A program made the translations under genes and the position numbers. The notes beneath the pieces are model-generated. The model was given only the letters and a program-made list of their open reading frames with translations, searched no databases and had not been told where the DNA came from. Positions 1 through 6,700 of a DNA stretch of 10,000 nt are shown here, piece by piece. Origin of the DNA: Rheinheimera sp. (GTDB lineage: Bacteria; Pseudomonadota; Gammaproteobacteria; Enterobacterales; Alteromonadaceae); contig NZ_JAIWOI010000205.1 of the NCBI RefSeq assembly GCF_020217005.1, positions 1-10,000 of the forward strand. Direction: 5' to 3'. How positions within the stretch are numbered: position 1 is the first letter of the stretch; each line of letters opens with the position of its first letter.

Positions 1-773
1 AAAATCAGGCTGTCGCCTTGCTGCATTTTAATCACATCACCAGCTGGGTTTTTAATAGCTGTGGCTTTGACAAACTCATCGTTTTCATCGCGACTGTAGG
101 CTGCTTTTAACGCATCTACTGCGGTAGTAGCAGTAAACTCCGCTTTACCTTGAGTCAGTAAATCGTAGGCGGCCTGGACACGATCCCAACGCTTGTCTCT
201 ATCCATCGCAAAATAACGACCAATCACAGAAGCTACCTGGCCTACACCTATGGCTTTAAAGTGATCTTCTACGCGTTGCAACGAGGCTTCAGCGCTGCGT
301 GGCGGCGTATCTCGGCCATCTAAAAATGCGTGCAGATAAATTTCAGTAGCGCCTTGCTGTTTGGCCAGATCTATCATGGCGATAATATGATCTTCGTGGC
401 TATGCACGCCGCCAGGGGACAACAAGCCCATTAAATGTACTGCTTTGCCTTGGCGTACAGCCTGCTGAGTTGCTTCGACCAGCACAGGGTTAGTGAAGAA
501 ATCGCCATCCTGAATAGCTTTAGTGATACGGGTAAAATCCTGATAGACAACCCGGCCTGAGCCTAAATTAACATGACCAACTTCAGAGTTACCCATTTGG
601 CCATCTGGCAAGCCAACGTCCAAACCTGAGCCTGAAATCAGAGTGTGAGGACATTCTGCCCATAACTTGTCCATGACAGGAGTATTGGCCTGTAAAATCG
701 CATTGGATTCACGCTCTTCTCTGTATCCCCATCCATCCAATATCAGTAAGACTAACGGCTTTTTCGGCTGCAT
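1..773 (-). CDS. gpmI: 2,3-bisphosphoglycerate-independent phosphoglycerate mutase (partial, C-terminal half off the left edge)
   Basis: Interconverts 3- and 2-phosphoglycerate in cytoplasmic glycolysis and gluconeogenesis using two Mn ions. The visible 257 codons begin [19 protein letters not shown], with metal-ligand Asp13, followed by QMGNSEVGH carrying the catalytic phosphoserine Ser63. The inserted transferase domain shows VHSHEDH and [12 protein letters not shown]. The fragment stops at GDSLIF, just before the expected NFRADRARE segment, so about half of the usual ~510 residues is present. Three in-frame ATGs are possible (797, 779, 773). I chose 773 because GGAG at 785..782 sits 8 nt upstream of it, against 2 nt for 779. 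It is divergent from yibN, the same neighbour as in E. coli. The family call is close to certain; only the start is open. Confidence 0.96.
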   Translation of the reverse strand, partial: MQPKKPLVLLILDGWGYREERESNAILQANTPVMDKLWAECPHTLISGSGLDVGLPDGQMGNSEVGHVNLGSGRVVYQDFTRITKAIQDGDFFTNPVLVEATQQAVRQGKAVHLMGLLSPGGVHSHEDHIIAMIDLAKQQGATEIYLHAFLDGRDTPPRSAEASLQRVEDHFKAIGVGQVASVIGRYFAMDRDKRWDRVQAAYDLLTQGKAEFTATTAVDALKAAYSRDENDEFVKATAIKNPAGDVIKMQQGDSLI

Positions 774-832
774 ACTCATGGCTCCGTGCTTTGTCATTTA
801 AAGATTGTTTGATGGCCTATCTTACCTTGTTT

Positions 833-850
833 TTACTGTGAAAACAGTGA
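833..850. promoter_or_regulatory. Short palindrome in the gpmI/yibN divergent intergenic region
   Basis: TTACTGT (833-839), a GAAA spacer and ACAGTGA (844-850) form an inverted repeat with one mismatched pair. It lies midway between two divergent genes and just upstream (for gpmI) of a weak -10-like TAAGAT on the minus strand (824..819). It could be an operator or a small hairpin in a leader. There is no T-run, so it is not a terminator. The role is unknown and a chance match is possible. Confidence 0.25.
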
Positions 851-877
851 CGAAATAGTACGGATAGGGCTTCAGTG

Positions 878-906
878 CTGCATTCTTTTATCAAACTAGG
901 TATACT
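878..906 (+). promoter_or_regulatory. Candidate sigma-70 promoter for the yibN-grxC-secB-gpsA operon
   Basis: A good -10 box, TATACT, lies at 901-906 and would start transcription near 912-914, giving a leader of about 37 nt to the ATG at 950. The -35 region (around 878-884) has no clear TTGACA match, so the promoter may be weak or depend on an activator. No other convincing promoter is visible before yibN. Confidence 0.4.
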
Positions 907-949
907 CGGCCGCAAAGTTTTGCTCCTGAAATAAAACAGAATGGTGTTT

Positions 950-1378
950 ATGCAGCAATATATTGATTTTTTGAGTAATCATCCTTACCTGACGGCCGCT
1001 TGGGTTGCGTTATTTTTAGCTTTAGTCGTCAGTTGGATTAAGTCTTTAACCTCTTCAATCAAACAGATCACTCCTACTCAACTGACCTTATTGGTGAACA
1101 GAGAAGATGCGACAGTCATAGATATACGTACTGACGCCGACTATAAAAAAGGCCATATTACTGGTGCCCGTCATCTGACAGCGGAACAAATTAACACTCA
1201 AGCCGCTGCCGGACTTGAAAACAAAAAAGACGCACCCATCATAGTAGTCTGTCAGGCTGGTATGTCTGCACAAGGCGTAGCCGCAACATTAGCTAAACAA
1301 GGCTTCACCAAGGTGTTTGTTTTGCAGGGCGGTATGAATACCTGGACGGGCGCAAACCTGCCAGTTGTTAAAAAATAA
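950..1378 (+). CDS. yibN: YibN-like membrane-anchored rhodanese-domain protein
   Basis: A single-pass inner-membrane protein with a cytoplasmic rhodanese (sulfurtransferase-like) domain. Numbered from the chosen start, residues about 13-30 are a hydrophobic helix (AAWVALFLALVVSWI). The rhodanese fold follows: VIDIRTDADYKKGHI near 56-70, then the active-site loop CQAGMSAQ with Cys101 after the IIVV strand, then VFVLQGGMNTW. The start at 950 gives MQQYIDFLSNHP, which matches the start and length of E. coli YibN as I recall it (142 against 143 aa). An in-frame ATG at 941 adds three residues; neither has a strong ribosome-binding site. It is the first gene of the operon, with grxC 12 nt downstream. 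The E. coli homologue has been linked to the YidC insertase; that is recalled literature and is not shown here. Confidence 0.9.
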   Translation: MQQYIDFLSNHPYLTAAWVALFLALVVSWIKSLTSSIKQITPTQLTLLVNREDATVIDIRTDADYKKGHITGARHLTAEQINTQAAAGLENKKDAPIIVVCQAGMSAQGVAATLAKQGFTKVFVLQGGMNTWTGANLPVVKK

Positions 1379-1390
1379 GTCGGAGCAAAG

Positions 1391-1648
1391 ATGGCACAAG
1401 TCACTATTTACACTAAGGCCTATTGTCCTTATTGTGTTCGCGCTAAGGCGTTATTAGGCCAAAAAGGCGTACAATTTGATGAAATCAAAATAGATGAACA
1501 GCCTGAACTGCGTCCAGCCATGATTGAACGTGCCAATGGCCGCACCACTGTGCCGCAGATTTTCATCGGCGACACTCATGTGGGCGGTTGTGACGATCTT
1601 TTTGCACTGGAGAATGCCGGCACCCTGAATTCGATGCTCTCTGCTTAA
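1391..1648 (+). CDS. grxC: Glutaredoxin 3
   Basis: A cytoplasmic glutathione-dependent dithiol oxidoreductase that reduces protein disulfides and glutathione mixed disulfides. It is 85 aa, the normal size. The redox motif CPYC is at residues 12-15 after the first beta strand (VTIYTKAY). TVPQIFIG supplies the cis-proline, and GGCDDL follows, with the extra cysteine typical of GrxC. A clear Shine-Dalgarno GGAG at 1382-1385 lies 5 nt before the ATG. It sits between yibN and secB, as in E. coli. No missing residues are seen. Confidence 0.97.
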   Translation: MAQVTIYTKAYCPYCVRAKALLGQKGVQFDEIKIDEQPELRPAMIERANGRTTVPQIFIGDTHVGGCDDLFALENAGTLNSMLSA

Positions 1649-1697
1649 CTGCAGCTGGCTTTCTACCGATCATTAAATAAAAAAATTAGGATTTATC

Positions 1698-2171
1698 ATG
1701 GCCGAACAACAAGCTGCTGAACAATTTGCGATCCAGCGTATTTACGTAAAAGACATTTCTTACGAATCGCCAAATGCGCCTGCAATTTTTCGTAAAGAGT
1801 GGCAACCTGCTATTCAGTTAGATTTGGATACCAGAAGCGACAAACTGGAAGACAATACGTTTGAAGTAGTATTATCTTTGACTGTAACAGCACGCATTGA
1901 AGAAGAAGTTGCTTTTTTATGTGAAGTGCAGCAGGCTGGTATTTTTAGCCTGCCGACTTTGGAAGATGCGCAAATGGCTCATATGTTAGCTTCATTTTGC
2001 CCAAACATCTTATTTCCTTATGCGCGCGAAGCCGTGTCTAACCTGGTAAACCGCGGTACTTTCCCACAACTGAATCTGGCACCAGTAAATTTTGATGCCT
2101 TATTTGCTCAATATATCCAAAAACGTCAGGCTGAAGCTCAGGCCCAGCAAGGCGTAACACAACACTCTTAA
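1698..2171 (+). CDS. secB: Protein-export chaperone SecB
   Basis: A cytosolic tetrameric chaperone that keeps secretory precursors unfolded and passes them to SecA. At 157 aa it is the usual length and is collinear with E. coli Sec[20 protein letters not shown] near the N-terminus, [13 protein letters not shown] in the middle, then [17 protein letters not shown] and [18 protein letters not shown]. The C-terminal tail is Q/A-rich and variable, as in the family. The ribosome-binding site TTAGG (1686-1690) is 7 nt upstream. A 49-nt gap separates it from grxC, with no obvious terminator or promoter. gpsA begins 1 nt after its stop, so the two are probably translationally coupled. Confidence 0.98.
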   Translation: MAEQQAAEQFAIQRIYVKDISYESPNAPAIFRKEWQPAIQLDLDTRSDKLEDNTFEVVLSLTVTARIEEEVAFLCEVQQAGIFSLPTLEDAQMAHMLASFCPNILFPYAREAVSNLVNRGTFPQLNLAPVNFDALFAQYIQKRQAEAQAQQGVTQHS

Positions 2172-2172
2172 A

Positions 2173-3171
2173 ATGAAAGCTGCAATTGCTGTGTTAGGGG
2201 CGGGCTCTTATGGGACCGCCCTTGCTATTTCGCTGGCACGAAATGGCAACCCTACTTTATTGTGGGGCCGGAACGCGGATGATATCCGGGTTATGACCGA
2301 ACAACGGATGAACCAGCGTTATTTGCCGGACATTCCACTGCCAGATTCTTTGGCCGTTACAGCGGACTTGGCTGATGCTGTGGGTTCATGTCGGGATATC
2401 TTGTTATCTGTCCCTAGTCACGCATTTGCTGACACTTTGAAGCAGATCAAACCCTATCTGCAACACAATGCCAGAGTGGCATGGGCCACTAAAGGTCTGG
2501 AGCCAGAAACTGGTCGTTTGTTGCAGGATGTAGCTAAAGAAATTTTAGGGGACGAGGTGTCTTTAGCCGTATTGTCAGGCCCTACCTTTGCCAAGGAGCT
2601 TGCCAAAGGCTTACCTACGGCTATTTCATTGTCCTCTACAGACCCTGAGTTTATTGCCACTCTGTCCAGCTTATTGCATTGCACCAAAACTTTCAGGGTG
2701 TATACCAATCCTGATTTTATTGGAGTGCAACTTGGTGGTGCTGTTAAAAATGTTATTGCCATAGGCGCTGGTATGGCTGACGGTATTGGTTTTGGCGCTA
2801 ATGCCCGTACCGCTTTAATCACCCGTGGTTTAACTGAAATGTGCCGTTTAGGTTGTGCCTTAGGCGCGAAAAAAGAAACCTTTATGGGAATGGCCGGTTT
2901 AGGTGACCTGGTGTTAACCTGCACAGATAACCAATCCCGTAACAGACGTTTTGGTTTGTTGCTAGGTGAAGGCAAAGGTGTGGACGAAGCTATGGCGACT
3001 ATAGGGCAGGTCGTGGAAGGCTACCGTAATGCCAAAGAAGTGTTTAATCTGGCACAACGCGTCGGTGTGGAAATGCCTATTACGGAGCAGATTTATCAGG
3101 TGCTGTATCAGGGTAAAGATGCGCGTTTGGCGGCGATGGATCTACTAGGCCGCGAAAAACGCGACGAATAA
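2173..3171 (+). CDS. gpsA: NAD(P)-dependent glycerol-3-phosphate dehydrogenase
   Basis: Reduces dihydroxyacetone phosphate to sn-glycerol-3-phosphate, the backbone precursor for phospholipids, in the cytoplasm. The 332-aa protein has an N-terminal Rossmann motif GAGSYG (9-14), [12 protein letters not shown] near 135-146, the catalytic lysine Lys192 in [23 protein letters not shown] (210-219), GLGDLVLTC (242-250) and the NQSRNRR substrate loop (253-259). Its ATG follows the secB stop TAA after one nucleotide. No separate Shine-Dalgarno is visible, which supports coupling to secB. It is the last gene of the operon; its stop abuts the ERIC repeat array. In E. coli cysE follows gpsA; it is absent here. 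Confidence 0.98.
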   Translation: MKAAIAVLGAGSYGTALAISLARNGNPTLLWGRNADDIRVMTEQRMNQRYLPDIPLPDSLAVTADLADAVGSCRDILLSVPSHAFADTLKQIKPYLQHNARVAWATKGLEPETGRLLQDVAKEILGDEVSLAVLSGPTFAKELAKGLPTAISLSSTDPEFIATLSSLLHCTKTFRVYTNPDFIGVQLGGAVKNVIAIGAGMADGIGFGANARTALITRGLTEMCRLGCALGAKKETFMGMAGLGDLVLTCTDNQSRNRRFGLLLGEGKGVDEAMATIGQVVEGYRNAKEVFNLAQRVGVEMPITEQIYQVLYQGKDARLAAMDLLGREKRDE

Positions 3172-3298
3172 TTTAGCCGTCGTCCTTGAAGCCGCAGCTT
3201 TGTTGGCTGCGAGCTTTCGCCCCAGTCACATAGTGAACTATGCTCCTGGGGTCTCAATCTCTAGCCGCCTCGCCGCAACTTCAATTACTTAGGCTAAA
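3172..3298 (-). repeat. ERIC unit 1 (type A, full length)
   Basis: Exactly 127 bp, bounded by perfect 7-bp terminal inverted repeats TTTAGCC (3172-3178) and GGCTAAA (3292-3298). A second inner pair, TTGAAG near 3186-3191 and CTTCAA near 3279-3284, also closes the unit. The left arm hairpin (CGCAGC 3193-3198, GCTGCG 3206-3211) and the central hairpin 3220-3251 (outer CCCCAG/CTGGGG, inner CATAGT/ACTATG) are both intact. It begins directly after the gpsA stop codon. Strand is given by the usual ERIC orientation. Confidence 0.85.
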
Positions 3299-3424
3299 AT
3301 AGCCGTCGTCCTTGAAGCCGCAGCTTTGTTGGCTGCGAGCTTTCGCCCCAGTCGCATAGACTGCTATGCTCCTGAGGTCTCAATCTCTTGCCGCCTCGCC
3401 GCAACACCAACTACTTAGGCTATT
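3298..3424 (-). repeat. ERIC unit 2 (type B, full length)
   Basis: 127 bp with perfect terminal repeats AATAGCC (3298-3304) and GGCTATT (3418-3424). It differs from unit 1 at about ten positions. The inner central stem is GCATAG/CTATGC (3354-3359, 3364-3369) instead of CATAGT/ACTATG, so pairing is kept. The outer stem CCCCAG/CTGAGG has one mismatch. The right flank reads ACACCAACTA instead of ACTTCAATTA, which breaks the inner TTGAAG/CTTCAA pairing seen in unit 1. Confidence 0.83.
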
Positions 3425-3549
3425 GAAGTGTCGTCCTTGAAGCCGCAGCTTTGTTGGCTGCGAGCTTTCGCCCCGGTCACATAGTGAACTATGCTCCTGG
3501 GGTCTCAATCTCTTGCCGCCTCGCCGCAACTTCAATTACTTAGGCTAAA
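3423..3549 (-). repeat. ERIC unit 3 (type A, left terminal repeat altered)
   Basis: 127 bp; over the shared body it differs from unit 1 at only about two positions. Its outer central stem is CCCCGG (3471-3476) with CTGGGG (3497-3502), which pairs through one G-U in RNA. The right end GGCTAAA (3543-3549) is kept, but the left seven bases are TTGAAGT instead of TTTAGCC, so the terminal inverted repeat is lost. That fits a duplicated copy joined to the end of unit 2. Confidence 0.82.
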
Positions 3550-3622
3550 ATACCCGTCGTATTTGGCGCTGCAGCTTTGTTGCCTGCACTCTCTCGCTGC
3601 AACACCAACTACTTAGGCTATT
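3549..3622 (-). repeat. ERIC unit 4 (type B, internal deletion)
   Basis: Only 74 bp. The left arm is diverged (GTCGTATTTGGCGCTGCAG) and the central palindrome is missing, removing about 53 bp. The right end, ACACCAACTACTTAGGCTATT, matches type B unit 2. The terminal repeats AATACCC/GGCTATT have one mismatch. Internally shortened ERICs are known in enterobacteria. Confidence 0.7.
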
Positions 3623-3670
3623 GACGTGTCGTCCTTGAAGGCGCAGCTTTGTTGGCTGTATGCTTTCGCC
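3621..3670 (-). repeat. ERIC unit 5 (partial, left arm only)
   Basis: Matches the first ~50 bp of the units (GTCGTCCTTGAAGG, then CGCAGCTTTGTTGGCTG and a GCTTTCGCC end) and stops matching after 3670, where unrelated sequence begins. The left seven bases resemble unit 3. It is a truncated copy at the array edge. Confidence 0.65.
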
Positions 3671-3689
3671 TGTACAGTGTTTGAATGTG

Positions 3690-3717
3690 GGGTGGGCAGG
3701 GCAAGCCCAACCCTTTT
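3690..3717 (+). terminator. Candidate rho-independent terminator, plus-strand reading
   Basis: GGGTGGGC (3690-3697), a 7-nt loop and GCCCAACCC (3705-3713, one bulged A) form a GC-rich stem followed by TTTT and then GCTTTT. This would end plus-strand transcripts from the gpsA operon after the ERIC array. It lies only 7 bp outside the stop of the opposing sensor gene. On the minus strand the hairpin is not followed by a T-run, so it is a poor terminator for that gene, though it could protect its 3' end. Confidence 0.45.
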
Positions 3718-3723
3718 GCTTTT

Positions 3724-6700
3724 CTAGTTATGATTCTTTGGTTCTTTATCCAACAGCAAAGCGATTTGCTCTGCTTGTACCGGAGGACTAAATAAGTAGC
3801 CCTGAACCACCTCACATCCCATGACATGCAGTAAATAAGCCTGCATTTCAGTTTCAACACCTTCCGCGACCACGGCAATTTTCAGATAGCCCGCTAAGCG
3901 GATTATGGTCGAGGTAATATTCCGATCTTGCTCTGATGTGTCCATGTCCTTGATAAAAGCCCGGTCGATTTTAAGGGTATCTATGGGGAAACGTTTCAGA
4001 TAGCCTAGTGACGAATAACCAGTACCAAAATCATCAAGTGCCAGCGTAAATCCCATAGCTTTAAGCTGATGCATCATTTCAAGGCAATGTTCGGCATCAC
4101 GCATCATAGCGGTTTCGGTAATTTCTAATTCAAGCAGACTGGCGTCCAACTGATAGTGTTGCAACTCTTTCTGTAAAAATTCAATTAAATCAGGTTGTTG
4201 TAATTGTTGAACCGACAGGTTTACTGCGACTCGGCCCCGCATTTGGCCTTGTTGTTGCCATTGCTGAATTTGAGCACAGACCTGACTGAATACCAGCCTG
4301 TCCAACTGAATAATGACGCCATTCTCCTCTGCTATAGGGATAAACATCACAGGAGACACCATGCCTCTGGCTGGATTGTGCCAGCGGCAAAGGGCTTCGT
4401 AGCCCACTATGGTATTACTGCTGACGTTGTATTTAGGCTGATAAACTACTTTGAACTCACCCTGAGCTATACCACGCCACAAATCGCTTTCCAGAGCAAG
4501 GTATTCGGGAGTTCGTTGCAGCATTTTGTCGTTAAAAAACTGCGCATTGTTACGACCCATTTGCTTTGCATGGTGCAAGGCAGTATCAGCACTGCGTAAC
4601 AGAATATCGGATGAGCGGCCATCTTCAGGGTAAATAGCGATGCCTATACTGGCGGTCAGAGTAATTTCTAAATCACCCATTTGTAGAGGCTGGCGAATTT
4701 GTAACAGTAATTGCAGGCTCAGGCGATTTAGTAGCAGGTCAAACTGTTCCAGACTAAAATGAGATGGAACCAAGATGGCAAACTCATCTATACCCAACTT
4801 AGCCAGAATATAACCAGCAGGCAATAGTTTTTGCAGTCGCTCCGCGACCATTTTGAGTAAAAGATTACCACTGTCGTGCCCGAGCGAGTCATTAATTTTG
4901 GCAAAACGATCCAGGTCGACCAGCAAGACTGCAAAATGAGGGAAGCGACTGCTGCAACTGAAAAAAGCTCTATCCAAATGTTCAAGGAATAAAGCACGGT
5001 TCGGTAATTGAGTCAGTGGATCTCTGGTGCTGAGCTTACGTAGCTCCCTTTCGTTTAGTTTGCGATTAGTTACGTCAGAGAAAATGGCCAGGTAGAGTTT
5101 AGGTTCCTGTGCTCCCTTACCTGACAACAAAGTAATAGCCAATGACAAGGCGAAATTATCGCCATTGGCTTTTTTGCTCCAGACTTCGCCACGCCAGAAA
5201 CTGAATTGCTGCAGTTGTTGTACTATAGTTTTCAGCAGCTCGGTCTGATGGCCCTGGGCTGTGTAAAGCTGCAAGGTCTGGCCTTCTATTTGTTTGGCCG
5301 TAAAACCAGTGATCTCGCAAAAGGCCTGATTTACCTTTTCTATCCGCAGCTGTTCATCTCCTAACCACACTGCATCCTGAGTATTGTCGAACAAGGAACT
5401 GATCATCAGTTGTTGTTCCAGTCGCTGATGCAAACGGTTCTGATGAACCCGGTAGCGCCAGAGTAATAATGCAAGCATCATGACGGACAAAAACAGCATC
5501 AGCCATAACCAGCTTTGTTGTATCCACCAATATCTGTTGAAATGCAGCTGATAGTGGTCGGCCTGTTGCCAGGTCATACCGTCCTGGCTAGCTTCTATCT
5601 TTAATTGGTATTGTCCGCTGTCGCCCAGTTGCAGTTTAAACTGGCGTTGGGGATAACTCAGCGTGACAGCTGGGGCATAGTCCAAACTATAACGAAAGTA
5701 GTTCCACTGTTTGCCTGCTGTAGGGTAGTGGCTTAGACGGAATTCGACTTCAGGTCCCCAGCTATCCAGTTGCAGCAAATGCTCCTGTTGTTTCAGGTGC
5801 TGACCATTTTCTGCCACCAGCTCCAGTCGTATCGGATTCACCGTAAGCTGAGGCTTAGGTTGAATTAAGTCTGCCTGATAATGGCCAATGGAACTATTAA
5901 TGAAGAATTTGCCCTGATCAATTTTCGCTTGATAAGGCAATAAGTACTCCCCTTGATTCAGCTGCCATTGCAGTAAAGAATTATCTTTTAAATCAATAAG
6001 ATGTAGTTGTTGTTTCGACCATAACCAAGCTTGTTGCTGTTGGATCAGCAGATGCTGTTGCTGCCGGGGTACCTGCCATTGCTGTTGTAATGCAAGAGTA
6101 AGTTTATTGCTGCTTTGCTCAGTCTTGTAGTGGTAAAGCTGATCTGGCGTCAACAACCACAGCCCCTCTGGCGCTGCGACCAGATCCTGTATTTGCCGCG
6201 GATCTAGACAAGGTGAGCTTTCACATGGATTGAGGCCGTATGCATTGAGTTGACGCTCGGCCAGCCGATAGGAGTAAAGCCTGTTACTGCCTGCAAGCCA
6301 TAACTGTCCGGCTTGAAAACGTACTAAAAACCAACTGGCCTGATCGCTTAATAACACTGCGGATGCTGAAGCTGGCTCCCACTGCCATAAACCCTTATGC
6401 GTTAGATACCAGAATTGGTCCTGGGTAACAGCGAGATCCAGAACAGGCTCTTTTTCCGCTAAAATCCACTGGGCATTCGCCACGTCGAAACGCCAGATTT
6501 GTTGACCAACCCAGACAAAATACTGTTGTTGATACCAAAATTTCTTCACCTGCTCCAGAGCAAAAGGAAAAGTTAAGCTAGTGATTTGTCCCGGGACAGG
6601 GTGAAGCAACACCAACTGCTGTGGTACTGGCTGCCAGTTTTGGTTTTTGTTGTCCCACAGAGTAGTGCTCCTGCTGGCCTGCACATTCAAAGCAGACAAC

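Larger units (their letters stand above)
3172..3670. repeat. Tandem array of ERIC/IRU-type intergenic palindromic repeats (5 units, 2 incomplete)
   Basis: This gene-free stretch between the convergent ends of gpsA and the sensor gene holds five head-to-tail units with starts spaced 126, 125, 126 and about 72 bp. Three are full length at 127 bp. On the minus strand the core reads CCCCAGGAGC, then an A/T-rich palindrome, then GTGACTGGGG, followed by CGCAGCCAAC. These match the invariant core of enterobacterial ERIC elements and the well-known ERIC1R/ERIC2 primer sites as I recall them. Length (127 bp), intergenic position and palindromy also fit. ERIC elements are non-autonomous and non-coding; they are transcribed with neighbours and can affect mRNA stability. 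No ORF of note lies here. Confidence 0.85.

Noticed and set aside
2454..2975. Minus-strand 173-aa open frame inside gpsA
   Set aside because: It is antisense to conserved gpsA motifs including the catalytic lysine; the proline/lysine/alanine-rich translation looks like a reverse-frame shadow.
3172..3670. CRISPR array
   Set aside because: The units repeat along their whole 126-127 bp length with no unique spacers, are too long, and match ERIC structure.
3618..3878. Minus-strand 86-aa open frame at the array edge
   Set aside because: It overlaps the end of the sensor gene in another frame, runs into repeat sequence and shows no domain or ribosome-binding site.
4204..4599. Plus-strand 131-aa open frame inside the EAL/GGDEF region
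   Set aside because: It is antisense to strongly conserved EAL and GGDEF motifs and its translation has no recognisable family; it is a shadow of the real gene.
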